Below the pieces are notes generated by a model. It was not told the origin of the DNA. It made no database searches and was given only the letters and a program-made list of their open reading frames with translations. The position numbers were made by a program, and so were the translations under genes. 64,000 bases of DNA from Opitutia bacterium (GTDB lineage Bacteria; Verrucomicrobiota; Verrucomicrobiia; Opitutales; UBA953): assembly GCA_003569245.1 (NCBI GenBank), contig BGOM01000004.1, positions 1-64,000 of the forward strand, given 5' to 3'. Positions 7,870 to 15,354 of this stretch are shown here, piece by piece; within the stretch, counting starts at the first letter, position 1; the number at the start of each line of letters is the position of its first letter.

Positions 7870-9066
7870 ATGAAGCCTCTGCTCCTCCTGCTCCTGCTCA
7901 CCGCTTGGCCGACATGGTCGCGGGCGGAACGGCCTTACTTCGGGGCCGAACCCGGTGCCCTGGAGAAAGCCCGGCAAGCCCTCGCCGCGGGCGACCCGGT
8001 GCTCGGCGGGGCCTTGAAGAAGCTCAGGCAGGACGCGGAGAAGGCGCTTCTGATCGCGCCGGGCGCGGTGACGGAAAAGCAGAAACTGCCTCCCAGCGGC
8101 GATGCCCATGACTACATGAGCCTGGCGCCTTATTTCTGGCCGGATCCGTCGAAGCCGAAGGGCCTGCCCTACCTGCGCAAAGACGGGGAAGTGAACCCGG
8201 AATCGAGGGACCTCGCCGCCAACGACACCCTGCGCCTCCGGGCCTTGGGCACGACCGTGGAGACGCTCGCGCTGGCCTATGCCTTCACCGGCGAGGAGAA
8301 GTACGCCGCGCACGCCGCCCGGCACCTCCGCGTCTGGTTCCTCGCGCCCGCCACGCGCATGAACCCGAACCTCAGGTTCGCGCAGGCGGTCCTGGGCGTG
8401 AACGACGGACGCGGGACGGGAATCATCGAGGCCCGCGGCCTGGCCGACGCGGCGGACGCGGCCATCCTCCTGCTCGGTTCGAAGGCTTGGACGCAGGACG
8501 ATCAGGCGGCCTTGGAGCGCTGGGGCGAGCAGTATTACGAATGGTTGTTGCGCAGCAAGAACGGCCAGGATGAGCGGGCCGCCAAGAACAACCATGGCAC
8601 CTGGTACGACGTGCAGGCCGTCCATTGGGCTCTGGTGCTCGGACGGACCGACGAAGCCAAGGGCATCCTGGCGCAAGCCGGGACGAAACGCATCGAGATC
8701 CAGGTCGAGCCGGATGGCCGGCAACCGTTGGAGCTCTCCCGCACCGCCTCGTTCAGCTACGCCTGTTTCAACCTGCGCGCCTTGTCCGACCTCGCCCTGC
8801 TCGGTCGCCATGCCGGGGTCGATCTGTGGGCCTACCGCTCGCAGGACGGTCGCTCGCTGCGGGGGGCTTTGGATTACCTGATGCCTTACCTGGGCGCGAA
8901 GCCCAAGCCGTGGCCGGGTCAGCAGATCCACGCCAGCAATCCGGATGACATCCTGCCCGTCCTCCGCCGCGCGGCCTTGGCCACGGGCGCGGCGGCCTAC
9001 GAGGCGGTGCTCGCGCAGTACCCGGAAGCCCCGGTTAAGCGCTTCCAGCTGCTCGCTCCGCGCTGA
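7870..9066 (+). CDS. Alginate lyase family protein, secreted
   Basis: The 398-aa protein has a signal peptide (MKPLLLLLLLTAWPTWSRA) and the all-alpha barrel pattern of the Alginate_lyase family. Useful motifs are DYMSLAPYFWPDPSKPKGLPY near the N-terminus and KNNHGTWYDVQAVHWAL in the middle, where the Asn-His pair fits catalytic residues of this fold. It probably cleaves a uronic-acid polymer by beta-elimination; whether alginate or glucuronan cannot be decided. It starts 10 bp after the sulfatase and ends 3 bp from the convergent phosphate transporter gene. Confidence 0.88.
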   Translation: MKPLLLLLLLTAWPTWSRAERPYFGAEPGALEKARQALAAGDPVLGGALKKLRQDAEKALLIAPGAVTEKQKLPPSGDAHDYMSLAPYFWPDPSKPKGLPYLRKDGEVNPESRDLAANDTLRLRALGTTVETLALAYAFTGEEKYAAHAARHLRVWFLAPATRMNPNLRFAQAVLGVNDGRGTGIIEARGLADAADAAILLLGSKAWTQDDQAALERWGEQYYEWLLRSKNGQDERAAKNNHGTWYDVQAVHWALVLGRTDEAKGILAQAGTKRIEIQVEPDGRQPLELSRTASFSYACFNLRALSDLALLGRHAGVDLWAYRSQDGRSLRGALDYLMPYLGAKPKPWPGQQIHASNPDDILPVLRRAALATGAAAYEAVLAQYPEAPVKRFQLLAPR

Positions 9067-9069
9067 GGC

Positions 9070-10185
9070 TTACTTCGCCCAGCCGACCATCACCGCGCCC
9101 CGGTAGAACAGGTAGCCGAGGGTCAGCGTGATCGGGATGGTGAGCACCCAGGCCCAGACGATGCGGCCGACGAGGCCCCACTTCACGGCGTCGAAACGCT
9201 TGGTCGCGCCCACGCCGAGGATCGAGGTGGAGATGACGTGCGTGGTGGAAAGCGGGATGCCCATCTCCGAGGCGCCGTGGATCGTGATCGCGGCGGCGGT
9301 CTCGGCGGCGAAACCGTGCACCGGCTGCAGCTTGACCATCTTGTGGCCCATCGTGCGGATGATCTTCCAGCCGCCGGCGGCCGTGCCGAGCGCCATCGTG
9401 ACGGCGCAGACGACGATGACCCAGGAGGGCGCCTGGTCGACGACGCCCTTGGCGTTGAGCTCGGGCTTGATGGAGGCCGCCCAGGCGGGCGCGTGGGCCG
9501 GATCGAAGGCGCCGGAGGTCACGCCGACGATGAGGGCGAAGGTGATGATGCCGACGGTCTTCTGGGCGTCGTTGGAGCCGTGCGAGAAACCCATCATGCC
9601 GGCGGAGAGCAGCTGCAGTTTGCCGAACGATTTCTGGACCTTGCTCGGGCGCATCGCGAAACGGACGATGACCACCGTCAGCAGGATCATGAAGAGGACG
9701 CCCAGCGTGAAGCCGATGAACGGCGAGATGAGCATCGGCTTGATCAGCTTGGGCCAGAGGCCGACCGTCTTGCCGCCGACGGTGTCGGACCAGATCAGGC
9801 GGCCCCATTCGAGGTGGGATTGGCCGAGCACGCCGCCGCAGAGGCCGCCCACGAGCGCGTGGGAGGAGCTGGAGGGGATGCCGAACCACCAGGTCAGGAG
9901 GTTCCAGACGATGCCGCCCATCAGGCCGCAGGCGATGGCGAGCTGCGCCACCTGGAACTCCGCCGAGACGTTGATGTAGCCGGAGTAGATCGTCTTGGCC
10001 ACCGCGGTGCCCCAGAAGGCGCCGACGAGGTTCGTGCAGGCCGCCAGCATGATCGCCTGACGGGGCGTGAGCACGCGGGTCGAGACGACCGTGGCGATGG
10101 CGTTGGCCGCGTCGTGGAAGCCGTTGATGTACTCGAACACCAAGGCCACGACGATGACCACCAACATCAGGACGAAAGGATCCAT
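9070..10185 (-). CDS. pit: Inorganic phosphate transporter, Pit family
   Basis: This 371-aa inner-membrane protein belongs to the Pit/PHO-4 family of low-affinity phosphate importers. The N-terminal repeat contains FEYINGFHDAANAIATVVSTRVL and the C-terminal repeat FSHGSNDAQKTVGIITFAL, the inverted-topology signature pair (GFHDAAN and GSNDAQK). Around ten hydrophobic segments are visible. I start at MDPFVLMLVV, 20 bp after the DUF47 gene, with which it forms a two-gene operon. The combination of DUF47 upstream and Pit downstream is common in bacteria. Confidence 0.95.
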   Translation of the reverse strand: MDPFVLMLVVIVVALVFEYINGFHDAANAIATVVSTRVLTPRQAIMLAACTNLVGAFWGTAVAKTIYSGYINVSAEFQVAQLAIACGLMGGIVWNLLTWWFGIPSSSSHALVGGLCGGVLGQSHLEWGRLIWSDTVGGKTVGLWPKLIKPMLISPFIGFTLGVLFMILLTVVIVRFAMRPSKVQKSFGKLQLLSAGMMGFSHGSNDAQKTVGIITFALIVGVTSGAFDPAHAPAWAASIKPELNAKGVVDQAPSWVIVVCAVTMALGTAAGGWKIIRTMGHKMVKLQPVHGFAAETAAAITIHGASEMGIPLSTTHVISTSILGVGATKRFDAVKWGLVGRIVWAWVLTIPITLTLGYLFYRGAVMVGWAK

Positions 10186-10205
10186 GGCCGGAGGCGGGGC
10201 GCGGC

Positions 10206-10847
10206 TTAGGCGTACTTGAGGGCGATCTGGAACACGACCTTGCCGGCGTCGCGGCAATGGTCGATCGCGCGCTCGAGGAGCTCGTAGATATCCTTGAGCA
10301 CGACGACTTCCTTGGCGTCGACGTTGCCCTGGTAGAGGTCGCGCAGGAGGCCCACCATGAGACGATCGGCGTCGCCCTCGATGGTCTGCAGGGTCTCGTA
10401 GTCGTCCTGGATCTCCTCGACGTTGGAGAGGCGGCGCAGCTTGCGCACGAGGCTCGAGGTGACCTCGGTGGCCTGCTCGAGCATGCGGACCTGCTTGTCG
10501 ACGATGTCGGTCGAGAACTGGGAGGGGCAGATGGCGAGGCGCTCGCCGATCTTCTCGCAGGTCTTCGGGATCTTGTAGAGGGCGTTGGCGAGGGCCTCGA
10601 TGTCCTCGCGCTCGAGCGGGGTCACGAAGGTCTGGCAGAGCTCCTGGGTGATCGAGAGGCCGATGCGCTTGTCGTTGCGGCGGGCCACGACCAGCTCGGT
10701 GAAGCGTTGCTCGAAGTCCGGCTTGCCGACCTGCGAGTAGAGCTTGGAGAGGGATTTGGCGCTTTTCGCGGCCTCGTCGGCGCTGGCTTCGAGCAGTTCG
10801 TAGAACTTTTCATCCTTACCGAGGACCTTCTTGAGGAAGTCTTTCAT
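10206..10847 (-). CDS. DUF47 / PhoU-like phosphate transport accessory protein
   Basis: The 213-aa protein is helical and charged, starting MKDFLKKVLGKDEKFYELLEASADEAAKSAKSL as in the DUF47 family (related to PhoU). The C-terminal part GDADRLMVGLLRDLYQGNVDAKEVVVLKDIYELLERAIDHCRDAGKVV is typical. Proteins of this family are encoded next to Pit transporters and are thought to modulate their activity. It is first in the operon, and a Pho-box-like repeat lies 65-120 bp upstream of its start. Confidence 0.9.
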   Translation of the reverse strand: MKDFLKKVLGKDEKFYELLEASADEAAKSAKSLSKLYSQVGKPDFEQRFTELVVARRNDKRIGLSITQELCQTFVTPLEREDIEALANALYKIPKTCEKIGERLAICPSQFSTDIVDKQVRMLEQATEVTSSLVRKLRRLSNVEEIQDDYETLQTIEGDADRLMVGLLRDLYQGNVDAKEVVVLKDIYELLERAIDHCRDAGKVVFQIALKYA

Positions 10848-10911
10848 GGGAGGTTAGTTGGGTGGCGCTTTGAAAGACCTCCCGGCAGGGGGTCGCAAGC
10901 GCGGTTCGTCA

Positions 10912-10967
10912 CTGTTTCGTAACAATCGTCACATCATGTTGTTACAAGTGTTACGATTGTGTGACAG
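10912..10967 (-). promoter_or_regulatory. Candidate Pho box / inverted-repeat operator
   Basis: Read on the minus strand, the block starts CTGTCACACAATCGTAACAC: two similar hexamers (TGTCAC and CGTAAC) 11 bp apart, the spacing of PhoB-binding direct repeats. A third GTAACA follows after 9 bp. The block also contains an inverted pair CGTAACA / TGTTACG. It lies directly upstream of the DUF47-pit operon, a typical target of phosphate control. The assignment rests on similarity and context only. Confidence 0.4.
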
Positions 10968-10983
10968 GATTGGGAAGGATCAA

Positions 10984-11031
10984 GGAGTGCTGCATCGAGT
11001 GCTGGATCGAGTGCGGAGTGCTGAGTCGATG
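10984..11031 (-). repeat. Tandem repeat, GAGTGCT-GGATC family
   Basis: Three to four imperfect copies of a unit like GAGTGCTGGATCGAGTGC lie in a row. The reverse complement closely resembles the block at 52084-52136 (ACTCGATCCAGAACACGA and so on), so this is a dispersed family present in both orientations. Confidence 0.6.
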
Positions 11032-11126
11032 GAAGCATGAGGGAATGGGCAAAGTTGCTTCGGCCGGTGATCCTTCCCCTGCCTACTGACCCTGTCCCTG
11101 TCCCTTCTGTCTCATTGCCTTTTCTA
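11032..11126. repeat. Low-complexity CCCTGTCCCT stretch in repeat island B
   Basis: The part from about 11072 reads CCTTCCCCTGCCTACTGACC and CCTGTCCCTGTCCCTTCTGT followed by CATTGCC, nearly the same as 778-815 in island A. I see no gene between 10848 and 11214; that gap holds the Pho-box-like site and three repeat types. Confidence 0.5.
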
Positions 11127-11180
11127 GGTAGGGACGAGCGTCCCCGCTCGTCCGCGGCCGACGGGACGGTCAGCCCTACC
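11127..11180 (+). repeat. MITE-like element, 54-bp short form
   Basis: The element is bounded by a perfect 7-bp inverted repeat, GGTAGGG at 11127-11133 and CCCTACC at 11174-11180. Inside are the palindromes GGGACGAGCGTCCCC and GCGGCCGACGGGACGGTCAG. It is the most compact version of the family seen at 559-707, 14076-14104 and 51975-52049. Confidence 0.65.
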
Positions 11181-11214
11181 CGAGAGGCCTTGCCCACGTG
11201 CCCCCTGGCTGGTG

Positions 11215-12681
11215 CTACCTTCCTTCGAGGAACTTGGCGATCTCGGCGGCGAGCTTGTCGCTGACGCCCGCGACTTGCGCGAGTTCCTCGACGGTGGCGA
11301 GGCGGAGTTTCTGGATGCTGCCGAAGTGCGCCAACAGCGCTTCCTTCCGCTTCGGCCCGAGCCCGGGCATCTCGTCGAGCAGGGACTCCTTCAGTTTGCG
11401 GCTGCGGAGGTCGGCGTTGAAATCGTTGGCGAAGCGGTGGGCTTCGTCGCGGATGCGCATGAGCAGGGCGAGGCCGACGTCATGCCGCGGGAGCTTGAGT
11501 TCACGGCCCTCGGGGAAGACGATCGTCTCCTCCCGCTTGGCCAGACCGATGAGCGGCGGCGGCGTCAGGCCGGCCTTGCGGAAAGCGGAGAGGGCCGCGC
11601 CCACCTGCCCGAGGCCGCCGTCGATGATGACCAGCTCGGGGAAAGCCCGGCCCTCCTCGGCCAGCCGGGAATAACGCCGGCCGACGACCTCCTCCATCGC
11701 ACGGAAGTCGTCGTTGCCCTCGAACGACTTGATCTTGAACCGGCGGTAGCCGGTCTTGTCGGCCTGGCCATCGACGAAGCGCACCATCGAGGCGACCGCG
11801 AGGGTCCCGGAGATGTGGGAGATGTCGAAGCACTCCGCCGTCGCGGGCGGGCGCGCCAACCCGAGGGCCGCGGCCAGGGCGTCCAGCGCGCCCGCTTCGT
11901 CGCGGCGGGGCAGGGGGTTCTCGCGCAGGAAACGCCGGGATTTCTCGGTCGTGCGGCGCAGGGCGTCGAGCAGGTCGCGCAGTTCGGCGGCCTTCTCGTA
12001 GTCGCGCGCCGCCGCCGCCGCCCGCATGTCGGCCTCGGTTTGCTCGGCCCACTCGCCCGCCTTGCCCTCGAGGAACGCGCAGGCCGCGGTCACGCGTTCG
12101 CCGTATTCCTCGGCGGTCACTTCGTTCGGGAATTTCTGGATCTGCGAGCGGACGTCGCCGTAGAGGCGCCAGCGACCGTCCGGCAACGGCGCGGGGTTGG
12201 CGTCGACCAGCAGGATGCCGAACTTCTTCCGCATCTCGTTGATCGTCCGCCGGACCGCCTGCTGGTGCGGGAACGGCCCGAAGTAACGCGCGGAGTCCGA
12301 GTTGCGGGCGCGCACGATGCGGAAACGGGGGATGGGGTCGGCCAGGTCGACCCGGATCTGCGGGAACTGCTTGTCGTCGCGGAAGAGGATGTTCCAGCGG
12401 GGCCGCCAGCGTTTGATCAGCTTGCCCTCGAGGAGGAGGGCTTCGGTCTCGGACCGGACCTCGTGCCACTCGAGGTCGGCCACCGTGTCCATCATGGCGG
12501 CTACCTTGGGGGTCATCCGCTGGCGGGGGATGAAATAGGAGGCCAGCCGCTTCTTGAGGTCCTTGGCCTTGCCCACGTAGACGACCAGGCCGGCCGGGTC
12601 CTTCATCAGGTAGACCCCGGGGGTATGCGGCGCACGCCGCGCCTTCGCTTTCGGCGAAAGTTCTTCCCGGTCGGTTTGCAT
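11215..12681 (-). CDS. uvrC: UvrABC excinuclease subunit C, compact form
   Basis: UvrC makes both incisions in nucleotide excision repair. The N-terminal GIY-YIG nuclease is visible as GVYLMKDPAGLVVYVGKAKDL (residues 22-42). A UVR motif lies at about 215-246. The C-terminal RNase H-like nuclease shows ECFDISHISG (Asp 286), IIDGGLGQ (Asp 354) and RDEAHRFA (His 415). Helix-hairpin-helix motifs follow (MPGLGPKRKEALL, AGVSDKLAAEIAKF). At 488 aa it is about 120 residues shorter than E. coli UvrC, mainly between the UVR motif and second nuclease, but all catalytic parts are present. It is divergent from cinA with a 46-bp gap. Confidence 0.93.
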   Translation of the reverse strand: MQTDREELSPKAKARRAPHTPGVYLMKDPAGLVVYVGKAKDLKKRLASYFIPRQRMTPKVAAMMDTVADLEWHEVRSETEALLLEGKLIKRWRPRWNILFRDDKQFPQIRVDLADPIPRFRIVRARNSDSARYFGPFPHQQAVRRTINEMRKKFGILLVDANPAPLPDGRWRLYGDVRSQIQKFPNEVTAEEYGERVTAACAFLEGKAGEWAEQTEADMRAAAAARDYEKAAELRDLLDALRRTTEKSRRFLRENPLPRRDEAGALDALAAALGLARPPATAECFDISHISGTLAVASMVRFVDGQADKTGYRRFKIKSFEGNDDFRAMEEVVGRRYSRLAEEGRAFPELVIIDGGLGQVGAALSAFRKAGLTPPPLIGLAKREETIVFPEGRELKLPRHDVGLALLMRIRDEAHRFANDFNADLRSRKLKESLLDEMPGLGPKRKEALLAHFGSIQKLRLATVEELAQVAGVSDKLAAEIAKFLEGR

Positions 12682-12727
12682 TTTGGGCGGAGGTCCCTAA
12701 CCCTGCCGCATCGTCCTCGCCCCGCAA

Positions 12728-14008
12728 ATGGAAACCTGCAAAACCCCGCCCCGCCAGGTCCTCGTCATCAACGTGGGGGACGAGTTGCTGGACGGGCTCC
12801 GCGAAAACGGCCACCTCCTTTGGCTGGGCGAGCATCTGGCCCGCCGCGGCCTGCCCATCAGTCGTTCGCTCGTCGTCCGCGATGACGCCGCCGAGATCGC
12901 CCGCGCCATCGGCGAAGGCTGGGGCGCCTACGACCTGATCGTGACCACCGGTGGCATCGGGCCCACTTCCGACGACCACACGCGCGAGGCCGTCGCCGCC
13001 GCCCTCGGGGTCGGTCTCCGCCACGTGCCCGCGGCCGAGGCCTCCCTGCGCGAGCGTTTCGCGCTCATCGGCCGGAAGGTCGCTCCGGCGGACCTCTCGC
13101 AATGCTACGTGCCGGAGGGCGGCGAGAGCCTCCCCAATCCCCGCGGCACCGCGCCCGGCGTCTTCTTCCACCGCGGTCGCACCGCCCTCGCGATGTTGCC
13201 CGGCCCCTCGCTCGAACTTCGCCCGATGTTCGAGGATGAGGTCGTCCCGCGGTTGCGCGGCCTCGGCTGCGCCTGCCAAGGCGAGGCCTACGTGCAGGTC
13301 CGCACCTTCGGCCTCGGCGCCGTGCCGCTCGAGCAGCTGGTGCGCCCGCTGCTTCGGCCGGGCATGGTGCTTACCTTCGGTACGCATACCGGCGTCGTCG
13401 ACGCCCGCATCTCCTCGGGGGGCAGCGGCGCCACCGCCGAGCAGCTGCTTGAGGTCGCCCGCCGCGTGCGCGACACCGTCGGCCCCGATTTCGTCTGCAC
13501 CGGTCACTCCTGCCTGGCGACCATCGTCGTCGAGCAGCTGCGCTCGCTGGAGAAGACGGTGGCCCTCGCCGAATCCTGCACCGGCGGCCTGCTCGCCGAT
13601 GCCTTCACCGATGTCCCGGGCGCTTCCCGGGTCTTCGCCGGTTCGGCCGTCTGCTACTCCAACGACGCCAAGATGAACATCCTCGGCGTCCCGGAATGCC
13701 TGCTGGCCCAGCACGGCGCCGTGTCGGGCGAGTGCGCCGCCGCCATGGCCACCGCGGCCGCCGAGAAATTCGGTTCCGATTATGCCCTCGCGGTCACCGG
13801 TTACGCCGGACCCGGCGGCGGGACCGACGCCGATCCGGTCGGGACCGTCTATCTCGGGTACGCCTCCCCGACCGGCGTCTGGTCCAGCCGGGTGCACCTG
13901 CCCGGCGACCGCGCCCAGGTCAAGTTGCGCGCCGTCAATACCGCCTTGGACCTCATGCGTCGCCAGCTGAACCGCTACCGCGTCGAGGACCTGATCCACG
14001 GGGCGTGA
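12728..14008 (+). CDS. cinA: CinA family nicotinamide-nucleotide amidase
   Basis: The 426-aa protein has the two-domain CinA layout. The N-terminal MoCF/MoaB-like domain (about 1-170) contains VINVGDELLDG and VTTGGIGPTSDDHTREAVA. The C-terminal PncC amidase domain (about 260-420) contains TVALAESCTGGLLADAFTDVPGASRVF and YAGPGGGTDADPVGTVYLGY. CinA-type enzymes recycle the NMN released by DNA ligase and can hydrolyse ADP-ribose. Being divergent from uvrC suggests shared housekeeping of DNA repair, but the spacing gives no further evidence. Confidence 0.93.
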   Translation: METCKTPPRQVLVINVGDELLDGLRENGHLLWLGEHLARRGLPISRSLVVRDDAAEIARAIGEGWGAYDLIVTTGGIGPTSDDHTREAVAAALGVGLRHVPAAEASLRERFALIGRKVAPADLSQCYVPEGGESLPNPRGTAPGVFFHRGRTALAMLPGPSLELRPMFEDEVVPRLRGLGCACQGEAYVQVRTFGLGAVPLEQLVRPLLRPGMVLTFGTHTGVVDARISSGGSGATAEQLLEVARRVRDTVGPDFVCTGHSCLATIVVEQLRSLEKTVALAESCTGGLLADAFTDVPGASRVFAGSAVCYSNDAKMNILGVPECLLAQHGAVSGECAAAMATAAAEKFGSDYALAVTGYAGPGGGTDADPVGTVYLGYASPTGVWSSRVHLPGDRAQVKLRAVNTALDLMRRQLNRYRVEDLIHGA

Positions 14009-14013
14009 GGGTA

Positions 14014-14032
14014 GGGCAGGCGCAGCCTGCCC
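14014..14032. repeat. Palindrome downstream of cinA
   Basis: An 8-bp stem GGGCAGGC/GCCTGCCC with a GCA loop starts 6 bp after the cinA stop. There is no T-run, so it may be a repeat element rather than a terminator. Confidence 0.5.
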
Positions 14033-14075
14033 AGGGCCGGGGTGAGGGCTAGGGCTGGGGCTTGGTGAGCCACTT

Positions 14076-14104
14076 GGTAGGGCTGACCGTCCCCGGTCGG
14101 CCGC
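14076..14104 (-). repeat. Half copy of the GGTAGGG element, inverted
   Basis: GGTAGGGCTGACCGTCCCCG continuing to GGCCGC is the reverse complement of the right half of the element at 11127-11180. The other half is missing here. Confidence 0.6.
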
Positions 14105-14133
14105 TGACATGAGCACGGCTTTTTCTGCCCTAT

Positions 14134-14160
14134 CCAACCGCTAACCGCCAACCGCTAACC
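14134..14160. repeat. CCAACCGCTAACCG tandem repeat
   Basis: Three copies of an AACCGCTAACCGCC-type unit precede holA. The reverse complement (GCGGTTAGCGGTTGGCGG) is at 532-551 and a shorter copy at 821-830, so the motif recurs between genes. Confidence 0.6.
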
Positions 14161-14213
14161 CCTGTCTGCCACAAAGGATTGCCACGCCGGGCCGGGTGGG
14201 GAGATTGGCGGGG

Positions 14214-15332
14214 ATGCCCGGGTATCTCGCCATCATCGCCGGCAAAGACGAGTTCCTCGTCGATCGGGACGCCCGCGCCTGTTACGACAAGGCGCGCGCG
14301 GCCGCGGGGTCCGAGGCCGACGCCGAGATCGTGTCGGGCGTGATCATGCGCGTGGGCGACGCGGTGCCGATCGAGACGAGCTTCGTCGAGACCGTGAACA
14401 CGCGCTCCATGTTCGGCGGCAAGCGCGTGCTGTGGCTGCGTAATTTCAACTGGGTCTCCGACAGCGTCCAGGCGCGTTCGGAGGAAGTGAAGGAGTCGCT
14501 GGCGCGTCTGCTCAAGGCGGTCGTCGAGGCGGAGTCCGATGTCTCCATCGTCATCTCGGCCACGCCCTACGACGGACGCCGCAAAGATCTCTCGGCCTTG
14601 AAGTCCCTGGCCCAGGAATTCGTCGTGCATTCTCCGGCCGCCAAGTCGCCCTTCGGCGGCGACGACGCGCAGGCCGACATGCAGGTGGGGCTCGCGACCA
14701 AGCACCTGCAGTCGCTGGGCGTGAAGTTCGACCGCGCCGTCCCCGAGGCGATCGTCGCCCGGGTCGGGCAGTCCACGCGGCTCGTCCTCGTCGAATGCGA
14801 CAAGCTCGCGAGCTACGCCGGTCCGGGCGGGACGATCAAGGAGGCCGACGTCCTCCTGCTGGTGCCGACGTTCGGCGACGGGGATTTCTTCGAGCCGATC
14901 GAGGCGCTCGCGGCCCGCGACCTCCCGTGGGCGCTGGCCTCGCTCGACCGCTACTTCTTCAACGAATCCTCGGCCCGCCCGCTGCTCTCGGCCCTGCAGA
15001 ACCGCCTGCGCCTGCTGATCCAGATCCGCTGCCTGGTGGATTCCGGCGATTTCCGCGTGAGCGACGCGGGCCTGCCCAAAGGCCAGTTCGAGACCGCCAG
15101 CGTCCGCCACGGCCCGACCTTTGGCTCGGCCGCGAAGTCCTCCGCCAACCTCTTCTCCCAGAACGCCTGGTACGTCAGCAACAAGGTGGCCCCCGGCGCC
15201 GCCCGCTTCACCTTGGCCGAGCTGGTGGACCTGCAACTGGCATGCGCTGACTGCTTCGACGCCTCCAACCGCGGCGACGACGAGGCGGCCGTGCGCGCGA
15301 TGTTCCTGCGGGCGCTTGCCGTCCGCCGCTAA
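14214..15332 (+). CDS. holA: DNA polymerase III subunit delta
   Basis: The 372-aa protein fits HolA, the clamp-loader subunit that opens the sliding clamp. It starts MPGYLAIIAGKDEFLVDRDARACYDKA; VETVNTRSMFGGKRVLWLRNFNW resembles the DNA_pol3_delta region where loops contact the clamp. IVARVGQSTRLVLVECDKLASYAG and the C-terminal FTLAELVDLQLACADCFDASNRG match the later domains. Similarity in this family is weak, so this is less certain than the other replication genes, but holB is encoded nearby. The ATG at 14214 is preferred over an in-frame GTG at 14196. Confidence 0.78.
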   Translation: MPGYLAIIAGKDEFLVDRDARACYDKARAAAGSEADAEIVSGVIMRVGDAVPIETSFVETVNTRSMFGGKRVLWLRNFNWVSDSVQARSEEVKESLARLLKAVVEAESDVSIVISATPYDGRRKDLSALKSLAQEFVVHSPAAKSPFGGDDAQADMQVGLATKHLQSLGVKFDRAVPEAIVARVGQSTRLVLVECDKLASYAGPGGTIKEADVLLLVPTFGDGDFFEPIEALAARDLPWALASLDRYFFNESSARPLLSALQNRLRLLIQIRCLVDSGDFRVSDAGLPKGQFETASVRHGPTFGSAAKSSANLFSQNAWYVSNKVAPGAARFTLAELVDLQLACADCFDASNRGDDEAAVRAMFLRALAVRR

Positions 15333-15354
15333 CCCTGCTATAAGCCCTCTTCCG

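Noticed and set aside
11501-14137. An 878-codon minus-strand frame joining parts of cinA and uvrC in other frames
   Set aside because: It crosses the divergent promoter region and overlaps two well-supported genes; no family similarity.
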